From contig JAHRBC010000007.1 in the NCBI GenBank assembly GCA_022702545.1, forward strand, positions 2,418,001 through 2,482,000: a DNA stretch of 64,000 bases, given 5' to 3'. This document shows, piece after piece, positions 38,586 through 50,570 of the stretch. Made by a program: the position numbers and the translations under genes. The first letter of the stretch is position 1; every line of letters starts with the position of its first letter. A model generated the notes under the pieces. That model did not search any database. It was not told the DNA's origin and saw nothing but the letters and a program-made list of their open reading frames with translations. This DNA is from Phycomyces nitens (Eukaryota; Mucoromycota; Mucoromycetes; Mucorales; Phycomycetaceae).

Positions 38586-39142
38586 CTTATTTATATACAC
38601 ATGTATGGATATAAATAAGTTGGACTTACTATTCTCAAAATATGCTACACTGAGTATGCAATATACAAAAAGATCATCGCGCTGGACTAATCACCTTTCA
38701 ATAAACGACCAGTGTGGAACAAGCACAAAAGAGAAGCCTGTGGTTCAAGATGGCTAAAAGACTCATTATTGTCTATACTGGGCAAATAGGAACCTATAAT
38801 TCCAGCCTACAATTGGGTATATCTGGGTCTCTTAATCAGTTGAGTCTGACAAATGAGATCTTTTAGGTTGCTCATTAGTTTTGGGATTTAAATACATTTT
38901 CCTTTTTTCTTGTGGTTTCCATAGAAATCGCCCCCAATATTCAAGACCCGCCGGTCTGCCAGAGTCTTTGATGAGTCTCGGAGGTCTGGATGAATATATA
39001 TATTTTTTATATATATATAACTTGATGGTGCTCGGTATTTAACCTTTTGCCGTGTACAAAAAAAAAGAGAGATAGAGACGGCTTTATAATCCCTTTCTCT
39101 TACCTTTCTTCTTCTCATCCTTTCTTACCTTTCTTCCTCAGC
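38586..39142. other. Intergenic region and promoter of the small gene at 39143
   Basis: No gene. A TATATATATAAC tract at about 39010-39020 lies about 125 bp upstream of the next ATG and may serve as a TATA element; a CT-rich leader (about 39085-39140) follows it. Confidence 0.4.
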
Positions 39143-39451
39143 ATGGGCCTCGTAGAGAAAATGCGTCACAAGCTTGACCTGCGCAAACTAGACCAATACA
39201 CAAAACGTCGACGATCACAGTCCCAATTCGAGTCGCACGATAGAAGCTACTATGAAGCAGCATACCACGATGGCGACTATCTTGACCCAACAGACTCCAA
39301 TATCCCACCTTCTGGCCGAAACCACCCTTCGCTTGCTTACAAATCCAGTGGGTGGTCTATCACAGACATCCTAAAGAAGACCAAGAACACGGCTGGACCA
39401 AGCGTTCACTTGAAAACCTCCGAGACATATACCTATGGAAGACCTTCCTGA
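39143..39451 (+). CDS. Small basic protein of unknown function, 102 aa
   Basis: Intronless frame starting MGLVEKMRHKLDLRKLDQYTKRRRSQSQF and ending KTSETYTYGRPS. The N-terminus is strongly basic (KRRRSQSQ, a possible nuclear signal or phosphosite); the middle is Asp/Tyr/Pro-rich; the C-terminus has a Ser/Thr-rich segment with WSITDILKKTKN. The start is preceded by a CT-rich leader and an upstream TATA-like tract, typical of expressed genes in this window. I do not recognise a domain. Confidence 0.6.
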   Translation: MGLVEKMRHKLDLRKLDQYTKRRRSQSQFESHDRSYYEAAYHDGDYLDPTDSNIPPSGRNHPSLAYKSSGWSITDILKKTKNTAGPSVHLKTSETYTYGRPS

Positions 39452-39777
39452 CTGCATACAACGACAACAACAACAACAACAAGAAAAAAAATATATTGTA
39501 TAATATAAACATCAATAAAAATCTTAACCATTAAATAATTATTAAGCTGGCATGCTAAATCAAGGCCAGTACGGAAAAGGAAATGTAACCAAAGGGTGTA
39601 TAGATAAACAAACAACAATAACAGTAAAAACAACAGCGACAAAAGCTGAACCCTTTCTTTCTTTGTTGAAGTGGGATGACCATTAAGACTTGCTTAATAA
39701 ATTGGCCTTAAAGCCATGTATCTTTTATTATTAATATAATCCTAATGATCATTGGCAAGTATATCTATCTGGGCTGG

Positions 39778-40274
39778 TCAGCTCATTGTCACTGTTGCCT
39801 CCATGGCATGCAGTCGTTGGCGCATCTGGTCAGTGCCATAGTTTTCAACCTATATCGGGTGATATTATTATTATATTATTAATTATCACGACAGACGATG
39901 AAAACTAAAAAACAGAGAAATCAAACCAAGGCCAAATAACTTACATTGCGTCGAATCAAAGGATAAAGGTCCCAGTCATAATCCTGCTCAGCAACAGGGG
40001 CCGGTTGGAAAGGAGGGGCATATGGATGAGGGTGTGGATTTTGCTCATATCCAAAGGTCTCGTTTGTCATCACATTCATTGCTGCAAAATCCATCTGACT
40101 CTCTCTGCGAGGCGGTTTGGAAGGTTGATGGATATGTCCATTTCCCAGACGTCTGGATAGATTTGGATAGAGATCGTAGTTTGGTGCAGCAATGCTATAG
40201 TGTTCATAATATGCATGAGGCGTCGTCTCAAAATGGACATTGGACCGACTGGTAGTAGCTTGAAAGTATGACAT
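39778..40274 (-). CDS. Small Tyr/Pro-rich protein of unknown function, 133 aa
   Basis: Two exons (39945-40274 and 39778-39849) with a GT-AG intron join to 402 nt. The protein runs MSYFQATTSRSNVHFE...PNYDLYPNLSRRLGNGHIHQPSKPPRRES...NPHPHPYAPPFQP...YDWDLYPLIRRNVENYGTDQMRQRLHAMEATVTMS. It is rich in Tyr, His and Pro, with a short predicted C-terminal helix. The repeated DLYP motif occurs twice. No family recognised. It converges on the gene at 39143. Confidence 0.65.
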
Positions 40275-40531
40275 GAGAGAATATATAATATAATATAAAA
40301 TAATCAATTATATGTTGTATATAATTGCAAAATAATATATGTATATCGACAATTAAATATATATAAAAAAAAAGGTTGAACTTTTTTTTTATTTTGGAAA
40401 GAGAAAGAAGTGAAGGAACGGTTAAAAGAAGGAAAAAAAAAAGAGGAAATCAACCCTATAAACTTCCCCCCTTCTATTTTATAATAAATTAACCAAATCA
40501 CAATAAATCTACATGGTTCTTTTTTTATAGT

Positions 40532-40538
40532 TGACGTC
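40532..40538 (+). promoter_or_regulatory. CRE-like TGACGTC site
   Basis: TGACGTC about 260 bp upstream of the ATG at 40274, followed within 30 bp by GGTGACGCA. Both resemble bZIP/ATF-CREB binding half sites. Position fits the promoter of the minus-strand gene; function is inferred only. Confidence 0.3.
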
Positions 40539-42972
40539 GGTTCACTTTACAAGTGGCAGCGGGTGACGCATTGGTGTTGCAGAAACAGGCTATTAAAAAG
40601 AGGCCTTTAATCATGAGTTCAAGCCGATTTAATGGCCACATATATCTTGCCAGAATCCCCACCAGACCCAAAGTATTGAATCATTACAGCATATATATAT
40701 ATAATCGTTGATAGTAAAACATACTAGTGGTACACTGTCCCACCATATGAATGGCATATTCCAAAGCAGAAAAGGCGAAATATACAATACTAACCTTGAG
40801 ATCCAGAACCATCACACAGGCATCATTAGGTCTGACTAGTCATTTAATAAACAAACCAAGGATAGTCGCCGTACCCAGATCGTATCCAAAGACATCCAAG
40901 CCATTAGAACCATGATCACACTTGAATATTGGAATTCTTGTGATAATTCTGTAATCCCAAGATAGGCCTGTAAAGAGATTATTATTATTATTTTAATATT
41001 AGACAACAACAACAATAACAACAAAAAAGGGCACAATATAATAAGCTCTGTTTGGATCATCGCAACTCAAATACAGAATAATCTCTATACATGCATCAGA
41101 CCAACATTTGCCTACATGATATGCTCCAAGAGTCCAAGGCAAATTCATTTAATATGACAAAGACAAACAGGACAATGGCAAAAAGCCTCTATATTTCACC
41201 ACATTCATTTGGCATTACATTGATATCAACCAGAGCCAGAGTACAGCCATTTGCAAACATGTAGATGGAAAACATTGGGCAAAAAAAAGCAGGAGGGTGG
41301 TGACCCCCCTTCTTTTTCTTTTTTTCTTTTTTTTTTGAAAAATAAACATTTTCTGTACTCTCAATAGATTCTCAAAATTCTATTCTAAATTTCATAATTA
41401 TTTTCTGCCTTTGGAGTGCCTTGGGTCTCGGCTGAAAATTCAGTAGCCAAAGATCAAGAAAAGGCAGCTAGTCTGCACTCTCAAACAATAACAATAACAA
41501 CAATAACAATACTGACGATAGTTTGGACGGAAAAATAGCAAGCATATTTCAATCACCACTTTTTAACCAAAACAGGATCATAATTTGACGTTTGAGATTA
41601 TTGGCAAGGGAGAAGACAGGTCCTATCCACACCACAGCAGGACATTTAGTCCTTTCAATTCATGCTCAATCGATAATCGGTGATGGGTACTGATACCACT
41701 AATAGATCATAAACTCACAATAAAACACGTTAGTATAATGGTGGCCTGTATATAGTATTACGGCTGCATCAAAGCTATTTCTTCAATAGCTTTATAGTCA
41801 TTAACCAAATACCTAGAAAACAAAAAATATATATTCATAATCCACTATACAGAGCTCCATCAACCATCTACAATGATTTAAAGCAAAAAATAATATGTAA
41901 AATAGAATAAAAAGGAGTATATTGATATACAAGTTCTAGATTTCTCGGGTACATGCCAAACTCTGTAATTTAGGCCTAAACTATCTTTACCAACATCTCA
42001 GAGTTACGATAGGTACATGATCTCTATATATTACCAATACTTGCTCAATATATGAAACATATGCCATCAAGATTTAATATTTGTAAATACTAGTAATAAG
42101 CCTGGAAATACAGCCGCAATTGTCAAGTAATGCAAAAACAAAGATTCATTTAAAATAGTTCTGCCGTATTATATTCCCTCCCCTTTCCCCTTGATATTTA
42201 ATACATTGTCTCTAGTCTTACTCGCATGTATGGTGGTGTAATTACAAGAATAATCAACGAAATGTTTGTGTTTTCTATCAATAAACAAGTCTTTTTTTTG
42301 TTTGGAATTAAAGTCCATGTAGACAAAAGAGGTTATTATTTCATGTAATTGAACACAGTATATTCTCAATGCTTGTTAGGCTATAGCTAAAGAGGACAAT
42401 AATCAGCCATATCTAGGAGAAATGACGCCTGCAGTATACATGCAATTCTATCTTTAAAGATCTATACACTTTATATAATTATCCAATTCACAGAATGATC
42501 CCAACAAGACACACCAGACTTTTACAAACCTATTGGCTTTACAAAATTCCAACCGAGATTTAGCAATGAATTGGGTATAATATTTGCCAATGGTTTTTAG
42601 ATGTAGTTTTGTTGATATCTTGGAAAAAGATATATATCAACTTTTATAACACACAATGCCTTTATGGCTATCATGGATTTCTCCAATACTAAATTATTTT
42701 TTTCAGATCAATCTTGGTTACTAGAAGCATCACCAATGTTTTTTTTTATGTATATAAAAAAAGCTTGTTATTATGAGACAATAGCTCAAACTAGATAATA
42801 ACTTTTACTTGTTTATTCATGTAGATGAATAATGTATTTCACTGCCTTCTACCTGATCATATTAGTAATTAAGACATGTAATATTGGGGTTTACAAGAGA
42901 AACTCTTTGTGGATTTGTTATGTGAAATTGAGCCGAGGTATCTCTGTCCTACTTGCCGGCTAATCCCTAGGA
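40539..42972. other. AT-rich intergenic region, no gene seen
   Basis: No supportable coding sequence on either strand; several homopolymer runs (for example T-rich at 41310-41335). Confidence 0.5.
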
Positions 42973-44014
42973 CTAGTCTGAAGAGAAATCAGTGTCTGGA
43001 TCAGCCAAGTCTTCTTTATCAAACGTGGAGATTAATGATTCAGGAGTTGTGGTCTATGAATATATATATATATATATATAAAGTAACAATGATGAGAATC
43101 AACATAGGCCAGACCATAGTCATCTTGATATCTATGAATCTTTTCTGTTACCAATTGTTTGTTCTTCTGTCTCTTTTTGATATACATCTTCCTCGATCCA
43201 ATCCAGCTACGTCTCAAAAAATATTTGCCAACCCAATAGTTGGTAAATATTTCCAAGATGATGCCATGTTCTTTTGCTTTTTCTTCAATCTCCAGTGAAA
43301 GTTCAGTCTTGATGTATTCTGGAACTTTGTGCCAATCGACATCTATCACTTGTTGAAGACCTGTAGCCTTTACGATATCAGACAAGGTGTTCCGGCCGAT
43401 ATTCATCAAGGTACTGTAAGCGCTTAGATAGGTGCCACTAGGATTGGGCCATGTCTTGTTCATAAATGCTTTCATGACTACTCTAGTCACACATTCGATA
43501 TTGACTCTACAGAATGACAGGATTTATAGCTTCTCTCTTGATGATACCATGGAGAATGTACATACATTTTTGCATCTATTTTTGAATGCTTGTTTATCTG
43601 CTTTCTTGATCGACTCCTTGGCTTTTCGCGTCGTTCTAGATAAAGCTTCAGCTGCTCCAATCCATCCGAGTTATTCAGTGCTGGGGGTGTCTTTTTCTGG
43701 CGCTTTTTCATGCATGGCTCCAGCTGTTGTTCCTGTTCGGGTGGTGACAATGGGCGCTTTGTCAAAGGTATAGAATTTGTTTCTGTTGCAGATTCTTTGA
43801 TTCGTGGGCATTCTACATTCTCTAAAGGTTCCGAGGTAGGTGAAAGATCTTGGGCTGGTTGACATTCTTGAATCGACGAAGATTCAGTGTTTGGTGAGAC
43901 TCGCGAGCCAAGTGCTCGTTGGATCCTTGACAGAATCTTGATTGCGTGATCTTGCTTGGCAGAAAGATCTATGATTTGATTCTTCATCGACATAATCTTC
44001 GTACTTTTAGACAT
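42973..44014 (-). CDS. Basic nuclear-type protein of unknown family, 310 aa
   Basis: Exons 43566-44014, 43104-43506 and 42973-43053 sum to 933 nt. The N-terminus is a helix (QIIDLSAKQDHAIKILSRIQRALG), the middle is Pro/Ser/Glu-rich with basic clusters (MKKRQKKTPP, RREKPRSRSRKQINK) that look like nuclear signals. The conserved-looking C-terminal domain reads CVTRVVMKAFMNKTWPNPSGTYLSAYSTLMNIGRNTLSDIVKATG, YIKTELSLEIEEKAKEHGI, NYWVGKYFLRRSW, and the acidic tail is LISTFDKEDLADPDTDFSSD. The last intron contains a (TA)n microsatellite; reading through it would add an implausible YIYIYI tail, so splicing is preferred. It may be a transcriptional regulator, but I cannot name a domain. Confidence 0.65.
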
Positions 44015-44794
44015 TGTGTGTGTGTTTTTTTTTTGAAAGGGGGTTTCCTGGAAAATCAAACACCCTTTGGAACAAGTCAAAAGCCTTCTGAGCTGAATTC
44101 CAACGCTCTCTGTTGCATCGAATATGAAGGTTGGCATTTCAGAGTCCATCTTATCTCAGCGAATATCCAAAGATTCGTACTTTTTTTTTTGATACAAATT
44201 TATGCCTTAGAGAATAACCACACTTGTTATTCATCAAGTGTATGAGTGAGTACATTTGGATATTTAGGCCAGTTTTGATAGAGGCAGCAATCCATAAAGC
44301 CTTTAAAAGATCTACATGAATATATATATATATATAGAATAAAGGCAAGAAGAAATCATTACAGGTTATATCATCTGGTCATTTATACAACAACTAATTC
44401 AAGGGCTTTAGACTTGGATTTTATAAATCCAAGGTGCCTAAACACTTGATGTCTTTGTTCTTGTGGCATATCCATGAGTACTATTACAAACACTTGTTGC
44501 AATAGTTTTAATACTTTGCATTATTTGAACCAGACTATCTGTAACAATTAAAAGGTCTCTTGATACAGTCACAGCCCACTTGAATCTTGTACGGTTGATA
44601 AAAAAAAAAGGATGAAATTTCCGAAATATTTTGAAATAACAAAAACTTCATTTTCTCTACCAATACATTACTTGAATATATACAAACTCCAGAATCACAA
44701 AGCAGCAATCGAGACCTATATTTAACAAGAGATCGAAAGAAGTATTGGGGGGTGTTTTCTGCCTTTACAAGTTTCATCTTTCTCTTGGACAGAT
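44015..44794. other. Intergenic, no gene seen
   Basis: Upstream region of the basic protein gene and AT-rich sequence without recognisable coding. Confidence 0.5.
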
Positions 44795-45450
44795 TACAAG
44801 TGGAGTTGAGATGCCTCGGTCAACTGGGCAAATGATTGTTAAACACATTAGACAACACAAATGTTCATTATCTAAAAAATCATTTAAAAAACCCAAAAAA
44901 AAGTGGATGAGAGGACAACCAGACACCTTGAAATAATCATACGAGAGGATCCATTCACCACCTCTAAACTACTCAGATTAGAAATGACTGCCATGGATTT
45001 AATGTGTGCAGAAATAGCATCATCAATTACATCAAGCAACTTGACTTTAAATCCCGTGTCGCAGCACATAAGCCTAGTCTCACACAAAAGCACAAGTAGA
45101 TCAGACTTTGCTGGGCTAAGGAAAATGGTTCTGTCTTTTAGGAGGATGGTGCCACTTGCCATACGGGTAAATATTCTTGATGGTGGAAAGAGACCCTTTA
45201 AGATCAGGAGATTTGAGTACTAGTCGGCTCAAATCTATGCTATAAGCCCAATACAGCACATCTGTAATACGCTAGAGTTGCTAGTTAAGAAGAGGATGGC
45301 TACTATTAATGATTTGGATGTTCTTAAGGTGGATCTACAAGATGAATAGGTGAGGTTAGGCCTCGATTATGCAAGACATTTAATTGACAGTATGCAGAGA
45401 AGATGTCAAGCTTTAATTGTTGCCAATGGTGGTACTACTAATTCATAAAA
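44795..45450 (+). mobile_element. Internally deleted and frameshifted Tc1-like element
   Basis: The plus strand shows an HTH start (MPRSTGQMIVKHIRQHKCS), a second HTH half in another frame (DERTTRHLEIIIREDPF), a linker (SRVAAHKP) in a third frame, and about 250 bp later the C-terminal tail LIDSMQRRCQALIVANGGTTNS plus stop. The DDE catalytic middle is missing. The same kind of internal deletion is seen at 34829-35147. Confidence 0.6.
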
Positions 45451-46012
45451 TCTTTCTTTTTACAAATATTATTAAAATATACATATATTAAGCTCTACTT
45501 TTACAGAGTTTGAGAATTTTAGCGAATTTATTCATAAATTATATATGATTATTGAAAATGGGCCATGCACTTTTGGATTATCAATTTCCATCAACCGTAC
45601 GAGATACAAGTGGTTATGACTGTATATATGTATTTAAAATGATCTGGATTGGAGTCAAAGTATGATTCATATATATATATAATCTACTCTCTATTATTGT
45701 GTGCTTATTGGGAATTAGTCTATGAGGAATAAAGACGAATCAAATACACAAGCTAAAGAAGCCAAAGAGTATCAATATACCCCTTTTTTGTTATTCATGT
45801 AGCTTTAGTTTAGTGGTGGATAGGTTGGAGAAAAGGAACGGGTGGTATGTTTATTAGTATAAGCCGAATGTTATCATATATTATACAGAGTATAGTTGAC
45901 CACAGGAAGTTTTCTCTCTCTTAAATATCGTACAGTACAATGGCCTTGAATTATTTGGATTATTTGGTGTATATGGCGGAATATAAAGGCAATCTGTTTC
46001 AATGATCCAGAC
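45451..46012. other. Intergenic, no gene seen
   Basis: AT-rich stretch between the Tc1 fossil and the 3' end of the palmitoyltransferase gene. Confidence 0.5.
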
Positions 46013-47776
46013 CTAGAAATCGTCATCTCCTTCTGTATCCAGTGTATCGTAGGCATACTTGTTGATGGGGAACTGATGGCCGTTTCCCTTTCTATAGATG
46101 GATATTGTTATTTCCCTAGTTTCTTTCTTTCTTTCTCTCTAGAGATATAACATACGGTTGTCCGATAGGCAAGAACCATGTCATCCAATTGGGCCCTAAT
46201 ACTTGCTCGATGTTTGCCCTGAATATACACACACACACACAAAAAAAACGATTGTCAATGGTTTGGGTTCTGGATCGATATAGTGAAATGCATACTTTGT
46301 TCCAAGATCCCAAGGATTGAAATATTTACTACGCATCACATCATGGCGACCTCTGTTGCGCCCAAGTTTGAAATTGGATTTCTCATAAAACTCAATTGTT
46401 GTCCTGTTCTTGAACAACTGGCGTGTGTGGAAGAGAGTGAATGGGATAAGGAAGATCCCAAAGATCACAGATACAAATACCAAAAGAACCCAATTGAAAT
46501 CAAGGCCAAAGATACTCTAGAATTCAAACATGCAAGTTAGTTTGGTACAGTTCTGATAATATATATATATATGTAATTATGTAAATATATGTACCAGGGG
46601 TTGATTGAGTACTCGAATCGTTGGTGGAAGAGTTGTGCTAAAGATAAATACACAGAGAAAAGTGGCAAAGACCAGGAAATTATAAAAGAATTTATAGTTT
46701 CGGAACCCCACACAATTGTTGACCCTGCAGAAGACGTTGGATGGTTAATTTGAGCCAGGGAAACATGTCTCTTGTTGTCTTGCTTACCATGGACAGTGAC
46801 TGATCAACCAAAGGAGTTTGAGTTGTAGAGATTGTTTAGCCTCCAAAAATATCTATATAGCCTAAAAAGATACTTACTGATCCATCTTGAGAACACACCT
46901 GCAAGATTCTCAAGCGGGTTAACATATAATGATCCATGGTTTGCATTTTGTGCAAAGTAAGCGTCAATAATAGCCTTACCGCTTGCACATCCTGCAGTGA
47001 TGGCTTCGGTCAAACTTGTGTAGCTGGCACTTTTTGCAAAATCTGGTCTCTCCACACCTCTTTACAGTAATGGGTGTCCCGGTCGTTCTGTATACTGGTG
47101 TTCGTTTGGAGGTCAATGTGCGGTTTAGACTGGTAGTTGATTCCGAGGCTTCCACATTAAGAATTGCCACCGAGGGTTCTCCTGCTTTATCCATCTCACC
47201 CTCTTCATCGTCCATATGATGGTTCAAGAGCTGCATGTCTTCATTTGCATCATAGAGCTCCTCTGGATTCTCTTCATCTCCATGGCCATATCGTTTACTA
47301 TTCTTTGCGGTTGGATATCGATATTAATACCATTAGACTTTTTTTTTATAAAAAAACCAACCAAAGGCATGGATATTTACATCATTAGAATATCCAGGGG
47401 ATGTTCGGGTAATTTTCCAGAAACTCCAGATACAAAGGATAAAGATAGGCTGAAAGAAGATTATATAAAGAACACCTACAAAAATGATATACAATAAAGC
47501 CAGGGTTGGCAAAAAAAAAAAAGAAACCAGGAAAGTGAGTCGTACGTTGATGGTGGGTTTATTGATATATGTAGTATATATGTGCTTATAGATTTGTAAC
47601 GACCATCCACCTTGAGCAATGTGTTTATCCGCAATCAGGCTCCAGCATAGCCGAAATATATAGGCCCAGTAACACCACCCAAAGATCAGGATGAGTAAGA
47701 CGACAGGGGATGCATTTACAGCCCGCATAAGCCCTTGCTGACATGCCTCAAGTGAAGAACAGGTACACACTCTCAT
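46013..47776 (-). CDS. DHHC-type protein S-palmitoyltransferase, nine exons
   Basis: Transfers palmitate from acyl-CoA to Cys of membrane proteins; integral membrane enzyme. Exons 47611-47776, 47381-47475, 46980-47302, 46878-46898, 46788-46799, 46595-46724, 46296-46516, 46156-46218 and 46013-46091 sum to 1110 nt (369 aa). TM1 is ASPVVLLILIFGWCYWAYIF and TM2 YIIFFQPIFILCIWSFW; then an acidic loop and the Cys-rich domain [46 protein letters not shown] (written in parts: zinc Cys/His set, catalytic DHHC, NNCVG). TM3 and TM4 follow, then DPF-less tail with LGPNWMTWFLPIG. The catalytic motif is assembled from three exons, two of them 21 and 12 nt long. It is divergent from the POLD2 gene, with 293 bp between the ATGs. 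Confidence 0.92.
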
Positions 47777-48069
47777 GTTTTCGGTGGATGAATACAATGC
47801 AAATGTACGGAATGAAAAAGGTTATCCAAATGTATTTGGAAAGGGGTAAAGGACCTCATTAGCCTCTCTTTAATTATCTTTAAAATTATATTTTACTAAT
47901 CCTGGCCCTGTACCCCCCTCCCCCCTCTTTATCTTCTTTTTTTTTCTTGGCTTGTCTTGGGCTTTTTTTCCACATTACTCCGACGTCACAAACGCGTCCA
48001 GCTCATGTGCGTGACAAGGTTTATAAATATATTGATCGCGACCTAGATCTGATGAATCATACAGATCCC
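47777..48069. promoter_or_regulatory. Bidirectional promoter of palmitoyltransferase and POLD2 genes
   Basis: 293 bp between two divergent start codons. It contains C/T-rich tracts (about 47912-47950), a GACGTC palindrome at 47982-47987 and a perfect ACGCGT at 47992-47997. Confidence 0.6.
47992..47997 (+). promoter_or_regulatory. MluI cell-cycle box (ACGCGT) upstream of POLD2
   Basis: A perfect ACGCGT palindrome 73 bp upstream of the POLD2 start. In budding and fission yeast this box is bound by MBF and drives G1/S expression of replication genes, including DNA polymerase subunits. The role here is inferred from position and target. Confidence 0.5.
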
Positions 48070-50260
48070 AATGGCCAATTCATCTTTATCAATGGCGTAC
48101 GTTTTATTTTATTCCTTTTTTTTTTGATATTACATTTCTCTCTTCTGATCATGTATCCATCACACTAGTACTTCTGGCACTCCGATATATCGAAAACTCT
48201 CTACGTTTGATAAGCCCGCAGAGATTTCAAAAGGCTTTGAGATCAATCACAGATCATTCAATCGACAATATGCAGAAATGTATTATCCTCGGTTGAATCA
48301 ATTGCGGCCTATTTTGATCAAAAAAGCCAAGGAGAAATGGGGAACATTGCCAGGTCAGTTGAACCTTGATGTTCCTATTGATAAGATCAATAGCAGAATA
48401 CTTGAATGCCTCGAAAGAGATAGAGAAAGAGAGAAAAAGAGAGATTATGTGGTGTTGACCCAATGATGAACAGAAAAGCCTTTTTATGTATCAAAGGCCT
48501 TGGAAGTACTTGCAGGAGAGTTTTGTTATATAGTTGGCACAGTCTATATGGAAATGACCCTGAAACCCAATGTGCTTCGTGATTTGAATGAAGAGGTATT
48601 CACATTATATTATTATTATTTATTAAAAAAAAAAGGGGGACTTGATACATTAATCATGTATGCGACCTTTGGAGAGGATCGATGGCAAGGATAATAGTTT
48701 TTGTTAATACTTTATTCTGGTACATCTTTATGGAATCACTATATATCTACGTATATATATATTTATATATTTAGAGCTCTCTCATTGATCCTAATATGCC
48801 TACCAAATATCGATCTGATAACGATGTCATTGCATTGGAAGATGAATCTGGTCGAGTAGAACTCACAGGCAAAATACTCAAGTCTGAGCAACTAGTGTCA
48901 GGTAAAATATTGTCGGGACAGTAGTATATGGTCAGAGTAAAACAGTTTGTTGATGTATAATCAATAATTTGGTACTAGGTGCTGTTATTGCTGTTCTTGG
49001 AAAAGAAGCACCTTCTGGTGCGTTTGAAGTCTTTGAAATCTGTCTTCCCGGAGTATCGCCCCAAAAGACCCTGAAGCCTCGACCTAGCCATGGTCCGTAC
49101 TTTATTACATCAAAACACAAAAAGCATTGAAACATGGACTAAAATATCTAGGAAACACAGACCAAAAATACGTTGCCATATTGTCTGGTCTCAGTATGGA
49201 TAAGGACGGAGCTCTTGACTTGAATGTCCAATTATTGTCAGAATTTCTGTCTGGTGAACTAGGATCTGTAGAGGTAAAGGTCTATCTGTCATGGTTATCT
49301 TGGGCTAAACATAAATGTCTATAGAACCAAAAGGATAGTGCATGTATTACTCGCTTGATAATTGCAGGGAACTCGGTCGATAAAGCAAAAGCGGTCGAGA
49401 GTGGAGAAAAGAGCGTACGTCCAGAGAGAAATAAGCATTTTGGGGGGATACCATTGACACACGATTCAAATGTAGATAAAGTACGGATACGAGGCAACTC
49501 GGTACGATTCAGCGGCCATTGATGTACTGGACAGCTTCCTGGAAAACGTCTGTTCTTCACTCGAAGTTGACCTAATGCCCGGACCTAATGATCCAACTGC
49601 CATCCATTTACCGCAAAAGCCCATCCATCCATTCATGTTTAATAAATCCAAACAACTCTCCACATTCAACACCGTCACCAACCCATACTGCTGCGATATT
49701 GACGGTATAAAGTAAGTATAGGCCATGGTTGGATCGTAATGATTAATAGAATCGGGTTTCTCTTGTTAGCTTTTTGGGCACATCTGGCCAGAATGTGGAT
49801 GATATCTATCGATACTCTAATGGAGAAAATCGATTAAAATTAGCAGAACTTACAATGTTTTGGCAACACATTGCGCCAACAGCACCAGACACACTTTGTG
49901 AGTTTCAAGAGCCATTAGTCAACCCAGAATGTTTTTTTTAATTGACTTGTGGTTGTTTTTTAATACTAGGGTGTTATCCTCTTGAAGGCCAGGATCCTTT
50001 TCTGGTAAAGCAGTGCCCAAATGTCTACTTTATCGGCAACCAGCCAGAGTTTGAAACTAGTGAGATTCAAGGTAACCAAAGAGATGTTGTGGATCTCAAG
50101 TATTATATGATTTACTTTTTGTTTTGGTCTAGGTAATGATGGACAAAAAGTACGTGTGATCTTGGTGCCATCTTTCCAACAAACCGGACAGATTGTGCTC
50201 GTTAATCTGGAGACTTTGGAGGCCAGTACACTTGGGATATCTGGTGATTTGTCTCTTTAA
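48070..50260 (+). CDS. POLD2: DNA polymerase delta small (B) subunit
   Basis: Regulatory subunit of the replicative polymerase delta, nuclear; links the catalytic subunit to the other subunits. Eleven exons (48070-48095, 48169-48353, 48474-48595, 48775-48901, 48979-49092, 49161-49273, 49325-49414, 49476-49711, 49770-49897, 49970-50071, 50133-50260) give exactly 456 aa. Family hallmarks in order: IYRKLSTFDKP, RSFNRQYAEMYYPRL, the OB-fold (CYIVGTVYMEMTLKPNVL, VELTGKILKSEQLVSG), and the phosphodiesterase-like domain (VAILSGLSMD, LIIAGNS, LDSFLENV, DLMPGPNDPTAIHLPQKPIH, NFLGTSGQNVDDI, HIAPTAPDTLWCYP, NVYFIGNQPEF, VRVILVPSF). The start ATG at 48070 is the only one that joins the 26-nt first exon in frame. 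Confidence 0.95.
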
Positions 50261-50351
50261 AAATATATAAATGTATTAATAATTGGTTATTGTGAGCAAC
50301 TCGAGATTTTATGTTATAAAGAGTGCCTTTGGTCAAACATTATTGTGAACA

Positions 50352-50570
50352 ATGAGGAAAGGTGTTTTATTCATCGTTATGCTGCTTATTAGTCTCCTGA
50401 TTTGCACCTTGGTTCAATTAACTGGTGCGGGAAAATATGGCTCCATGATATTAGGGCATAGATCATTTAAACAGGAATTCTTTTGTAAGATGGAAAATAT
50501 CAAGGCGAGTCTATCGAGTACTACTGTACAATTTAATATCGTATCATTTAAAGATATTGTAACACATTAG
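50352..50570 (+). CDS. Possible small membrane protein or gene fragment
   Basis: A 72-residue frame starting MRKGVLFIVMLLISLLICTLVQLTGAG: a basic start, one clear hydrophobic helix, then a polar stretch with SSTTVQFNIVSF. The shape resembles the N-terminus of Sur7/PalI-type four-TM proteins, but no further helices or exons were found. It lies in the 3' flank of POLD2 on the same strand. It could equally be chance. Confidence 0.25.
   Translation: MRKGVLFIVMLLISLLICTLVQLTGAGKYGSMILGHRSFKQEFFCKMENIKASLSSTTVQFNIVSFKDIVTH

Noticed and set aside
43032..43103. YIYIYI C-terminus of the basic protein
   Set aside because: Comes from translating a (TA)n microsatellite; splicing 43054-43103 gives an acidic tail with a stop at 42973.
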